Source: an uncultured Poribacteria bacterium
GTDB taxonomy: Bacteria; Poribacteria; WGA-4E; WGA-3G
Assembly (NCBI GenBank): GCA_958295855.1
Contig: OY282383.1
Span: 3,390,481 to 3,454,480 of the forward strand
Length of the DNA stretch: 64,000 nt
Direction: 5' to 3'
The notes beneath the pieces are model-generated. The model was given only the letters and a program-made list of their open reading frames with translations. It searched no databases and was not told where the DNA came from. Position 1 is the first letter of the stretch, and every line of letters starts with the position of its first letter. Positions 35,032 through 42,582 of this stretch are shown here, one piece after another. Position numbers and translations under genes: made by a program.

Positions 35032-35325
35032 CAATTTGCCAGCTTCCGATAAGGCCAGAGTTGCTGATGAATGCCTTTACGCTATGGGTATTTTCCCCTG
35101 CTTTGCAGGGGCAGATACCACCTGCCGTTTTGTCCAGGTGGTATTAACCCCTGCAAAGCAGGGGCAACATGCCAGTGTCCAAAACTTATTGCATTTAGTC
35201 AAGAAAGATCAGAGTCCTCTGACGAGATTTGTAACGGCTTTCGAACGACACTAGCAAGCATGGAAATCTTACCACGTGCAAAGCACGTGGCTAAACCTTC
35301 CGCAAGGTATGTTAAAAAATATCAG
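35025..35325. repeat. 185-bp composite hairpin element and further repeats upstream of thiE
   Basis: 35025-35210 nearly duplicates 28963-29150. It is followed by AGAGTCCTCTGACGAGATTT and GTAACGGCTTTCGAAC (shared with 18186-18222), a CCACGTGCAAAGCACGTGG palindrome (35271-35289) and CCGCAAGGTATGTTAAAAAA (35299-35318). No gene is seen from 35032 to 35398. Confidence 0.8.
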
Positions 35326-35398
35326 CTGAGATTTGTGACGCAATGCTTTCGTGCGCGTACGTACTGGATGTGTGTCGGGTGTTATGTAGTTAATATTT

Positions 35399-36772
35399 TT
35401 AAGCACTACCCCGGCGGAGCCGTGCCGCGAACGCGCCGTCAACGCCATGTTCGTGTGGAAACGTCTGGAGAAAGCCTTGTGGCGTTGTCGTGCTTTGTGG
35501 TACCTTGGGCAAAAACAGCCGAGCATTTTCTACCTTATACATCGGGAAGTCTGCCAAAAACCGACGGATGACTTCCTCATTCTCCATCGGTTCTATGCTA
35601 CAAGTGCTGTAGACGAGGATGCCCCCGGGTTTAATGTGTTGTGCAGCGTTCTTCAGTAGGCAGTATTGTAAATCGCTGAGGGCGCGAATCTGCTCGGGGG
35701 TTTTGTTCCAACGGATGTCGGGGTGCCGCCGGAGCGTGCCAAATCCTGAACACGGCGCATCAATAAGCACAGCATCGGCAGTTTTAATGAAACCGAGGTC
35801 AGCTTTTGTTGCATCTAGTGTTCGGGTGTGCACGTTGAGTGCACCGACACGGCGGCAGTTCTCTCTCAACACTGCGAGTTTTTTCTCCGAGATATCTACG
35901 GCAATGATTTCGCCAGAATTGCCCATGAGATGCGCGAGATGCGTCGTCTTGCCACCCGGGGCAGCACACAGGTCAGCTACCTGCTGCGCGCCTTGCGGTG
36001 AGAGCAGGGGTGAGACTAACATTGCACTCTCGTCTTGGACATAGACATCCTCTCGGTTAAGAACAGCCTTTAACGTTTTTTCACCAGCGGGATGAGACAC
36101 AGCATCATAAGCGGTGATCGCGCGGTTTGCAAGCACGATACCCTCGGGAGCGATTTTAGAACTAGTGGCGGATATGCCACTTGCCTCAAGTGATTGGCGA
36201 AGAGTCTCACGTTGCGTCAGGAGGGAATTGACGCGCAACGCGAGCGGCGCGACCTGATTGCTCGCTCGGCAGAACGCCAATGTCCATGAAACCCCACGCA
36301 CCTGAAGCCACCGTTTCACTAACCACGTCGGATATGACAAAGAGAGCGAGATATGTTCGAGTGGATTAGATGCAAGCGGTGGATAGGCTAACGTTGTCCC
36401 CTTGCGTTGCACGGCGCGCAGCACCGCATTGATAAACCCGGCAGCCTTCCGGCTCCCTCTGGTGAGCTGGACTGTTTCAAAAATCGCAGCATGTGCCGGT
36501 ATGCCATCAAGATGTAACAGTTGAAACGCCCCGAGACGCAGGAGAGTGCGGTGCCTGGTGTCTAACTGAAATCCGGGGTTGATAAAGTGATTCAGCACCC
36601 AATCCAATTGCTTCTGCCAACGGACAACGCCGTAGACGAGCCCGTTTGCCAATCGCCGTTCGCGCCCGCTAAGCGCATGCTGACTGAATGCGCTGTCAAC
36701 CACAGACGCAATCGACACACGGGCTTGAGAAAGGTTGAGTAAGCATTTCAAAGCAACTTCGCGCGTGTTCAT
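35399..36772 (-). CDS. rsmB: 16S rRNA (cytosine-967 C5)-methyltransferase RsmB
   Basis: A 457-residue enzyme with an N-terminal NusB-like RNA-binding domain (residues 1-135; REVALKCLLNL, RRLANGLVYGVVRWQKQLD) and a C-terminal SAM-dependent RsmB/F domain. Signature sequences are DLCAAPGGKTTHLA (SAM binding), DAPCSGFGTLRRHPDIRW (catalytic-motif Cys) and VYSTCSIEPMENEEVI (nucleophile Cys). Full length. It lies upstream of the repeat cluster and follows rpsT on the same strand with a 94-bp gap. Confidence 0.95.
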   Translation of the reverse strand: MNTREVALKCLLNLSQARVSIASVVDSAFSQHALSGRERRLANGLVYGVVRWQKQLDWVLNHFINPGFQLDTRHRTLLRLGAFQLLHLDGIPAHAAIFETVQLTRGSRKAAGFINAVLRAVQRKGTTLAYPPLASNPLEHISLSLSYPTWLVKRWLQVRGVSWTLAFCRASNQVAPLALRVNSLLTQRETLRQSLEASGISATSSKIAPEGIVLANRAITAYDAVSHPAGEKTLKAVLNREDVYVQDESAMLVSPLLSPQGAQQVADLCAAPGGKTTHLAHLMGNSGEIIAVDISEKKLAVLRENCRRVGALNVHTRTLDATKADLGFIKTADAVLIDAPCSGFGTLRRHPDIRWNKTPEQIRALSDLQYCLLKNAAQHIKPGGILVYSTCSIEPMENEEVIRRFLADFPMYKVENARLFLPKVPQSTTTPQGFLQTFPHEHGVDGAFAARLRRGSA

Positions 36773-36842
36773 ATCTTTTGCTCAAGCATAAAAGAATGTA
36801 AGAAATAAAAAAGTTGTTCATTAAAATTCACAACTTGGTAGT

Positions 36843-36860
36843 CGGGCGATTCATCGCCCG
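36843..36860 (-). terminator. Hairpin downstream of rpsT
   Basis: CGGGCGATTCATCGCCCG is a perfect 8-bp stem just after rpsT on the - strand. There is no clear U tract, so it may instead be a dispersed palindrome. Confidence 0.35.
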
Positions 36861-36866
36861 TTACAA

Positions 36867-37139
36867 TTACGCAGCGGCTGTAGTGAGGGCATTCAGTTTG
36901 CGAGTGAGACGTGACTTTTGGCGATTCGCCGTCCCTTTTTTGATAACACCTTTACCGGCAGCTCTATCCAGCAGACTCGCAGCGCCACGGCATAATTCCT
37001 GTGCCCTTTCAACGTTGCCTTCACTCAACGCAACTTCTGTCTGTCTTAGCAACGTCCTGAGTGCCGCCTTGCGGCGTCTATTCCGCGCACGTTTCTTTTC
37101 ATCCGCACGCACATGTTTCTTTGCAGATAGTCGATTCAA
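36867..37139 (-). CDS. rpsT: 30S ribosomal protein S20
   Basis: A 90-residue basic helical protein of the small ribosomal subunit: SAKKHVRADEKKRARNRRRKAALRTLLRQ, DRAAGKGVIKKGTANRQKSRLTRKL. The start appears to be TTG at 37139: AAGGAG lies 9 nt upstream, the sequence MNRLSAKKHVRADEK aligns with S20 N-termini, and no in-frame ATG fits. A non-ATG start is known for rpsT in Escherichia coli, where it limits and autoregulates translation. A GGGCGATGAATCGCCC hairpin (36843-36858) follows the gene. Confidence 0.95.
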   Translation of the reverse strand: MNRLSAKKHVRADEKKRARNRRRKAALRTLLRQTEVALSEGNVERAQELCRGAASLLDRAAGKGVIKKGTANRQKSRLTRKLNALTTAAA

Positions 37140-37196
37140 ATCTGATAACTCCTTCTTTATTTTTTTATCAACACACTGAAGAATATACCTCTCTTA

Positions 37197-37225
37197 ATGA
37201 TACCACAAAAACTCGCGTTTGTCAA
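37197..37225 (-). promoter_or_regulatory. rpsT promoter candidate
   Basis: On the - strand TTGACA (37220-37225), 17-nt spacer, TATCAT (37197-37202), about 58 nt before the rpsT start. Confidence 0.7.
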
Positions 37226-37338
37226 CCCACAATGAGATTTTGAATTGCAAGTTTTGGAAACCTGCAAGCTGCGCCAAAAACATCGAAAAATAGACCCGAG
37301 AGGCTCTTCTGTCTTTAGCCCTGTAAGGGCGAAATGTG

Positions 37339-38868
37339 CTACCCCCGCAGAAAGTGCGTCTGCCGGTCGTCGAAGTGACGCTCCGATTTCTGGGTGGGAC
37401 GGAGCCGCCACTCCGCTGGCAACCGCACGAGAGTGTTGATTATCTCCGGGTTCGCGAAGTAGGCATCGTCTATCTGCCAGAATTGAAGGCGAGGGTAGGT
37501 TTGCACGTTGTGCTCAAAAGTGCCCATCTCCTCCGCTTGTTGTCGCATGCCAGCACTCACAGGCTCAAGCGTGATAAAGATACCGATTTCCGCGTTGTTC
37601 TGAGTCATGACTTGGCAGAAGGCGCGCACTTGGGTGATAGTAGGTTTGCCGGTCTTAACTTCGGCGAGAATGCGGGCATCCGTCTCTTTCATCTGCTGCG
37701 GATTCCATAACGTGACATGCCCGGCACCATCATGCCCACCATCACCAACATCTCTCGTCGGGTTTAATCCGAGCCGCGTTACCGCCCAATTTGAGAAGTC
37801 GTGATATTTGCGTTTATCTCCCTCTTTCAAGAGTTTGCGGACTTCCTGCATGTTCGTCGGATAGCCTTCGATGTGGTAGTCAATTGAGGGTTGCAACCCA
37901 TGCCGGTCTGCCAAGCGTTGCCGCATCGGATCCAAGGCGAGGATTGTTAAGTCAATGCCCATCCACTGCCGTTTGAGGGTGTGCGCGGCATCAATCGTAG
38001 TGCCACACCCGCAGAAGGGGTCGAGCACGATGTCACCTTCGTTGCTGGAGGCTTTTATCATGCGCTCGTACAGCGCACGCGGCTTCTGGGTAGGATAGCC
38101 GAGGCGTTCTTTAGATTGTGAATTAAGTTGTTGAAATTGCTTTTCTTGCACATAAGTCCACACATCGTCACAGGTTTGCCCTTCATCTAAATAATAGCGT
38201 TTTCCCACTCCGTTTACATCATATTTGCGCCCGTTTTCGTCTACAAATTTATATCTATCTGGATTCCTAACGGGTTTTGATTGCCGATGAAAGCAAGAAT
38301 TGCGAGATTTTCTGTAAAAGAAAATAGTATCGTGCTTTCTGCCAAAAGCGGTTTTAGGAGCAGTCCCCGCTTGATAATGCCACACAATCTCGTTCCGAAA
38401 GAAATCGTTGTCCTTGCGATTGGCTTGATTCCAGATAGCGTCCATCACACATTTCAGATAGTGAGATGCTGTCGCATCGCAGTGGAGGTAGATGCTGCCG
38501 GTGGGTGTGAGGACGCGGTGCATTTCGGCGAGTCGGGGTCCCATGAAGGCGAGGTAGGCACGCATCGCGCCCTTGTTCCCGGATACGGCGCGGCGGAGCA
38601 CCGCGTCGTACCCCTTGAGGCATTCGTCAAGTGCCTTATAGGTGTCGCTGGTGTGTGCGCGGCGTTCAATGTCGGCGCGAGCATCTTGTGCGGCGGTGTC
38701 CCATGTCCACGTATCGGTAAATGCCTTCTTCTGTGCGAGGGAGTCCCTGATGAAGGCGTTATAGTCGCGCCCGCTGTTGAATGGCGGGTCGGTACAGATC
38801 AGATGGACGCGTGCGTCGTCTATCTCGCGTAGAATTTCAAGGTTATCGCCAAAGTAGAGTTTGTTCAT
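37339..38868 (-). CDS. Beta-class DNA methyltransferase fused to an Mrr-like nuclease domain (copy 1)
   Basis: A 509-residue fusion. The N-terminal methyltransferase has DPPF (residues 27-30, ICTDPPFNSGRDY), then a variable central target-recognition region (about 150-255), then the SAM-binding VLDPFCGCGTTIDAAH (about 283); this order defines the beta class (N6-adenine or N4-cytosine). The C-terminal 170 residues resemble the Mrr_cat nuclease fold: FSNWAVTRLG, DVGDGGHDGAG, ILAEVKTGKP (PD-(D/E)xK-type D and ExK near 382 and 402) and a GIFITLEPVSAGM strand. The start at 38868 follows the homologous start of copy 2; a longer frame to 38898 exists. It could be a one-protein restriction-modification enzyme or a solitary methyltransferase with an accessory nuclease. 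Confidence 0.85.
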   Translation of the reverse strand: MNKLYFGDNLEILREIDDARVHLICTDPPFNSGRDYNAFIRDSLAQKKAFTDTWTWDTAAQDARADIERRAHTSDTYKALDECLKGYDAVLRRAVSGNKGAMRAYLAFMGPRLAEMHRVLTPTGSIYLHCDATASHYLKCVMDAIWNQANRKDNDFFRNEIVWHYQAGTAPKTAFGRKHDTIFFYRKSRNSCFHRQSKPVRNPDRYKFVDENGRKYDVNGVGKRYYLDEGQTCDDVWTYVQEKQFQQLNSQSKERLGYPTQKPRALYERMIKASSNEGDIVLDPFCGCGTTIDAAHTLKRQWMGIDLTILALDPMRQRLADRHGLQPSIDYHIEGYPTNMQEVRKLLKEGDKRKYHDFSNWAVTRLGLNPTRDVGDGGHDGAGHVTLWNPQQMKETDARILAEVKTGKPTITQVRAFCQVMTQNNAEIGIFITLEPVSAGMRQQAEEMGTFEHNVQTYPRLQFWQIDDAYFANPEIINTLVRLPAEWRLRPTQKSERHFDDRQTHFLRG

Positions 38869-39167
38869 TGCAACCTCAACAATCAAAGTCAGCTTCAATC
38901 TGCTGCTAAGTCGCGCGTCACTGCTACCAATTGGCTAAATCATAACACCTTCTGACGAAAAAGTCAAAAAAAAGTCCCTCATTTTCCAGAGCCCTTCAGT
39001 TCTCTACCACTTCTTTAGTCCCGTAGGGACGCAATGTTTATCGCCGCTCCCAAAAAATGCGTGGAATCCCTGAATCCGTAACCGCCATTCCGCCCCAAAC
39101 CGTATCCGTGCCAAGGGGGTTGGGAAAAGTCTGTGATTGGATTTTAGTGTTTGCGGGGCGAAATGTG
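38869..39167 (-). promoter_or_regulatory. Leader of methyltransferase copy 1 with duplicated promoter
   Basis: On the - strand TTGACT (38962-38967), 17-nt spacer, TATGAT (38939-38944). The same approximately 100-bp leader, with changes, recurs at 41970-42075. The remainder (39000-39167) holds a GTCCCGTAGGGAC palindrome and no gene. Confidence 0.6.
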
Positions 39168-40892
39168 CTACCCCCGCAGAAAATGCGTCTGCCGGTCGTC
39201 GAAGTGGCGCTCCAATTTCTGGGTGGGACGGAGCCGCCACTCCGCTGGCAACCGCACGAGAGTGTTGATTATCTCCGGGTTCGCGAAGTAGGCATCGTCT
39301 ATCTGCCAGAATTGAAGGCGAGGGTAGGTTTGCACGTTGTGCTCAAAAGTGCCCATCTCCTCCGCTTGTTGTCGCATGCCAGCACTCACAGGCTCAAGGG
39401 TGATAAAGATACCGATTTCTGCGTTGTTCTGAGTCATGACTTGGCAGAAAGCACGCACTTGGGTGATAGTAGGTTTGCCGGTCTTAACTTCGGCGAGAAT
39501 GCGGGCATCTGTCTCTTTCATCTGCTGCGGATTCCATAACGTGACATGCCCGGCACCATCATGCCCACCATCACCAACATCTCTCGTCGGGTTTAATCCG
39601 AGCCGCGTTACCGCCCAATTCGAGAAGTCGTGATACTTGCGTTTATCTCCCTCTTTCAAGAGTTTGCGGACTTCCTGCATGTTCGTCGGATAGCCTTCGA
39701 TGTGGTAGTCAATCGAGGGTTGCAACCCGTGCCGGTCTGCCAAGCGTTGCCGCATCGGATCGAGTGCCAGGATTGTTAAGTCAATGCCCATCCACTGCCG
39801 TTTGAGGGTGTGCGCGGCATCAATCGTAGTGCCACAGCCACAAAACGCATCGAGAACGATGTCGCCTTCGTTACTGGAGGCTTTTATCAGGCGCTCATAG
39901 AGGGCGAGCGGCTTTTGCGTCGGGTAGCCGAGGCGTTCCTTGGACTTGCTCGCAATCGGATTTATGTCTGTGATGACATCCTGAACTCTTCGCCCCTTTG
40001 ACATTGATAAATATCGTTTGAACCCTGGAACATTGCCCCTCGGCGGCCAATAAATTAATCCATTCGCGTCTAACGCCTCCAACTTTTCGTGGACTGATAG
40101 AGACTCATAGTTTTCTGGGGGTTCAATGCCTTCGGGCCACGCCTCTCTGCGTGGTGCACTCCAATGTCTACCTACGTCACTCGGATTTATACCTCGCCAC
40201 GGTTGACCAGAGGCCCCTTTTTGCGTAACACCGGGTGCATTTAAGGAATCGATTCGGTAAGGACCTCTTTCGTCCTGATGGCGATAAGCCCGCTTTACAT
40301 ACGCTGGATCGTGTGCTGTATAGACAGGATGCCATACCGTTTGACTGCTTTTGCTATAGAACAGAATTGTGTCATGGACTCTGCCGTATTGCTTACCGTC
40401 ATTATGTGCACTGGTGCGTTGCCAGATAAGTTCGTTCCTAAAGTTCTCTACGCCAAAGATAGCGTCCATGACGCATTTCAGATAGTGAGATGCTGTCGCA
40501 TCGCAGTGGAGGTAGATGCTGCCGGTGGGTGTGAGGACGCGGTGCATTTCAGCGAGACGCGGTCCCATGAAGGCGAGGTACGCGCGCATCGCGCCGCTGC
40601 TCCCGGATACGGCGCGGCGGAGCACCGCGTCGTACCCCTTGAGGCATTCGTCAAGCGCCTTATAGGTGTCGCTGGTGTGTGCGCGGCGTTCAATGTCGGC
40701 GCGTGCGTCTTGTGCGGCGGTGTCGTAAGTCCAGGTATCAGTAAACGCCTTCTTCTGTGCGAGGGAGTCCCTGATGAAGGCGTTATAGTCGCGCCCGCTG
40801 TTGAATGGCGGGTCGGTGCATATCAGGTGGACGCGTGCGTCGTCTATCTCGCGTAGAATTTCAAGGTTATCGCCGAAGTAGAGTTTGTTCAT
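39168..40892 (-). CDS. Beta-class DNA methyltransferase fused to an Mrr-like nuclease domain (copy 2)
   Basis: A 574-residue paralogue of the gene at 37339. The first roughly 150 residues and the last roughly 250 are almost identical to copy 1 (DPPFNSGRDY, DAFCGCGTTIDAAH, GGHDGAG, AEVKTGKP), but the middle is unrelated and longer: copy 2 has NFRNELIWQRTSAHNDGK through KGRRVQDVITDINPIASKS. In beta-class enzymes this is the target-recognition region, so the two proteins should methylate different sites. The ATG overlaps the TGA of the upstream 75-residue gene (TGATG), implying translational coupling. One difference in the motif (DAFCGCG for DPFCGCG) may affect SAM binding. Confidence 0.87.
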   Translation of the reverse strand: MNKLYFGDNLEILREIDDARVHLICTDPPFNSGRDYNAFIRDSLAQKKAFTDTWTYDTAAQDARADIERRAHTSDTYKALDECLKGYDAVLRRAVSGSSGAMRAYLAFMGPRLAEMHRVLTPTGSIYLHCDATASHYLKCVMDAIFGVENFRNELIWQRTSAHNDGKQYGRVHDTILFYSKSSQTVWHPVYTAHDPAYVKRAYRHQDERGPYRIDSLNAPGVTQKGASGQPWRGINPSDVGRHWSAPRREAWPEGIEPPENYESLSVHEKLEALDANGLIYWPPRGNVPGFKRYLSMSKGRRVQDVITDINPIASKSKERLGYPTQKPLALYERLIKASSNEGDIVLDAFCGCGTTIDAAHTLKRQWMGIDLTILALDPMRQRLADRHGLQPSIDYHIEGYPTNMQEVRKLLKEGDKRKYHDFSNWAVTRLGLNPTRDVGDGGHDGAGHVTLWNPQQMKETDARILAEVKTGKPTITQVRAFCQVMTQNNAEIGIFITLEPVSAGMRQQAEEMGTFEHNVQTYPRLQFWQIDDAYFANPEIINTLVRLPAEWRLRPTQKLERHFDDRQTHFLRG

Positions 40893-41119
40893 CAGTTTGT
40901 CTCTAAACTATAATAGGTTTCTCCTGCCTCAAGGGCATCGCGGATGTCCTCAAAGAGATTGAATGCCTCATCAAATTCGGCAAATTCGGCAATGGTGCGT
41001 TTGGAACCATCCTGAGCTGTTAAGACGAGTTGACCTTTGCCAGGGTCTTCCCCTTCTACACGCAAATTTTGGTACTGATTGAAGTTTATGATTTCCAAAT
41101 CATCCGTCACGATGTACAT
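40892..41119 (-). CDS. Small conserved-looking protein coupled to methyltransferase copy 2
   Basis: A 75-residue acidic protein (MYIVTDDLEIINFNQYQNLR ... FNLFEDIRDALEAGETYYSL) of unknown function. AAAGGAGAA lies 6 nt upstream of its ATG, and its stop overlaps the methyltransferase start by one base, so the two are translated together. It may regulate or assist the enzyme; no DNA-binding motif is visible. Confidence 0.75.
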   Translation of the reverse strand: MYIVTDDLEIINFNQYQNLRVEGEDPGKGQLVLTAQDGSKRTIAEFAEFDEAFNLFEDIRDALEAGETYYSLETN

Positions 41120-41198
41120 AATTGTTCTCCTTTATAGGTTGATTGTGAGGGCAGGCAGATGCGGAAACCTACCTTTATGAGGGAAATACGGAGGCGGT

Positions 41199-41870
41199 TT
41201 ATTGCAAATTTCCAAAATTGTTTTCATACACTCTTTCAACTTCGCTGGGAGAAGTAATGAACCATTCGTTTCCGGGAGCATCCTGCTTTTGCTTACCTTG
41301 TAGTCTCAGAATATTCTGTATTGTATTCTCCATCAAACTTAACTCATCTGTTTTAATAATGAGACCGACCTTGGGGTATTCTGGGAGTGCTGTGCGCGTT
41401 TGCGAGCTAATTCTGTTGACAACGTCGTATCTAGTCTTGCCAATCTTGCATGGCCAAGCCTCTTCATCCAGCAATTCTGCTAAACATTGATAAGCCGGGA
41501 AATAGTAGAGGTAGACTGACTGTTTACCGGAACCGACTGTCCTTTCAGAATCTAAATTGGCCTCCTCAGCATTCACGCTTTCATCATCCACGCTTTCATT
41601 GTCTTGAGAGATTGAAGGGATGAACCAATTTCCTGGACTTGGACTCTCTGCCTGTCCTTTCTTCCTCATTTTTCCCAGAGCTAGCATAACAGGATGGTGG
41701 TGCCTGGCCGCTGAAGGCTCTCCACCACGCTCACGATGTGTTTCATCTACAACCCTCATCATTTCCAGTTTTTGAACAGTCTGTCCTGTGAATAGCTCTT
41801 GGATGAGCTCTTCGGCTATACCCGGCGTGAGAGTTCGTCCAAAATATTTGTACTGGTTATTCATAAGCAT
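41199..41870 (-). CDS. GIY-YIG/T5orf172-like nuclease-domain protein
   Basis: A 223-residue protein. The C-terminal half has the pattern SVYLYYFPAYQCL...PCKIGKTRYDVVNRISSQTRTALPEYP, which matches the GIY-YIG-type T5orf172 group (Y-Y, then KIGKT, R, and a late ELSLMENTIQ Glu). The N-terminal part ends in LALGKMRKKGQAESPSPGNWFI, reminiscent of the winged-helix segment before Mrr-type nucleases. AAGGAGC lies just upstream of the ATG. Its leader is the remnant of a methyltransferase promoter and first codons (41924-42069). With the two methyltransferase fusions it forms a defence-like island; its exact target is unknown. Confidence 0.6.
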   Translation of the reverse strand: MLMNNQYKYFGRTLTPGIAEELIQELFTGQTVQKLEMMRVVDETHRERGGEPSAARHHHPVMLALGKMRKKGQAESPSPGNWFIPSISQDNESVDDESVNAEEANLDSERTVGSGKQSVYLYYFPAYQCLAELLDEEAWPCKIGKTRYDVVNRISSQTRTALPEYPKVGLIIKTDELSLMENTIQNILRLQGKQKQDAPGNEWFITSPSEVERVYENNFGNLQ

Positions 41871-41923
41871 GTCTGCTCCTTATTTTAAGGATCGGTGCGG
41901 ATGAGGTGGCCCCGGTAAAGGGC

Positions 41924-42069
41924 ATCTCGCGTAGAATTTCAAGGTTATCACCAAAGTAGAGTTTGTTCATGGTAACCTCAACAATCAAAGTCAGTTTCAA
42001 TTTGCTGCGAAATCGCGCGTCACTGCTACCAATTGGATAAATAATAACACCTTCTGACGAAAAAATCAA
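41924..42069 (-). pseudogene. Remnant of a third methyltransferase gene: promoter and first 15 codons
   Basis: The - strand reads MNKLYFGDNLEILRE, identical to the N-terminus of copies 1 and 2, then leaves the family after residue 15 (MPFTGATSSAP). The leader upstream matches that of copy 1 (TCAAAGTCAG, CGCGCGTCACTGCTACCAAT) and keeps a TTGATT-17-TATTAT promoter (42041-42069). A deletion has removed the rest of the gene, placing the nuclease gene at 41870 under this promoter. Confidence 0.75.
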
Positions 42070-42102
42070 GAAAAAGTGCCGCCTTCCCCCTCCGCAGCCT
42101 CC

Positions 42103-42385
42103 TTGTTAGCGAAAGCAAAATCAGGCGAATTTCAGGTGGAAAGTTACCGCGCGGCAGGAATTGATATTGGAGGCCGCCATGTCGCCTTGAACGCCAAGGC
42201 CCCCGGCGCAGCGTTAAACCAACAGATTGAAGCCAATTATAAAAATCTATACAAAATCAGTGCAATCTTGACGCGCGGACCGGCATATGGACAGGTGGAA
42301 TTAAGCGTTAACGGAGCAGTGCTCGGCCAGCCGTCTGATTGCTATCACCCTGAGCGGATAGCCGGGAGCCTGATAACATTTGGCT
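42103..42385 (+). pseudogene. Gene fragment, C-terminal part of a carbohydrate-type beta-sandwich protein
   Basis: About 90 residues (GEFQVESYRAAGIDIGGRHV ... GPAYGQVELSVNGAVLGQPSDCY) read like the C-terminal jelly-roll of a larger enzyme, with LTRGPAYG and LSVNG typical of such domains. There is no plausible start, no Shine-Dalgarno, and the 3' end runs into an 87-bp element. I treat it as a truncated remnant; the parent family is a guess. Confidence 0.45.
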
Positions 42386-42386
42386 T

Positions 42387-42582
42387 TTTCGTTATTCCTT
42401 GCGGAGAAAAGGCATGGCATTGGGATTCTTGCATTGCACTGTAGCTCTCGTCGGAGGGTTCATAAGAACCTCAATTAGAGACACATGCGGGTGTCTAATA
42501 AGAAACCCGATTTTGAACCGGGTATCTGCCCCTGCTTTGCAGGGGTAAATACCTCATGCGGAAAAATCGGAGCAGAAACCTA
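42387..42582. repeat. 87-bp element and CCGATTTT repeat with a nested palindrome
   Basis: A diverged 87-bp element spans 42387-42466. The CCGATTTT family (42489-42582) is split by an inserted GGTATCTGCCCCTGCTTTGC/AGGGGTAAATACC palindrome at 42519-42553, showing insertion of one family into another; the same nesting occurs at 463-544. The repeat reaches the ileS stop codon. Confidence 0.85.

Noticed and set aside
35035..35210. TPP riboswitch upstream of thiE
   Set aside because: The structured leader is the 185-bp element that also occurs at 28963 next to unrelated genes; the conserved CTGAGA thi-box core is absent.
38354..38832. Frames antisense to the methyltransferase genes
   Set aside because: They are shadows of GC-rich codon use in the real genes and repeat in both copies for that reason.
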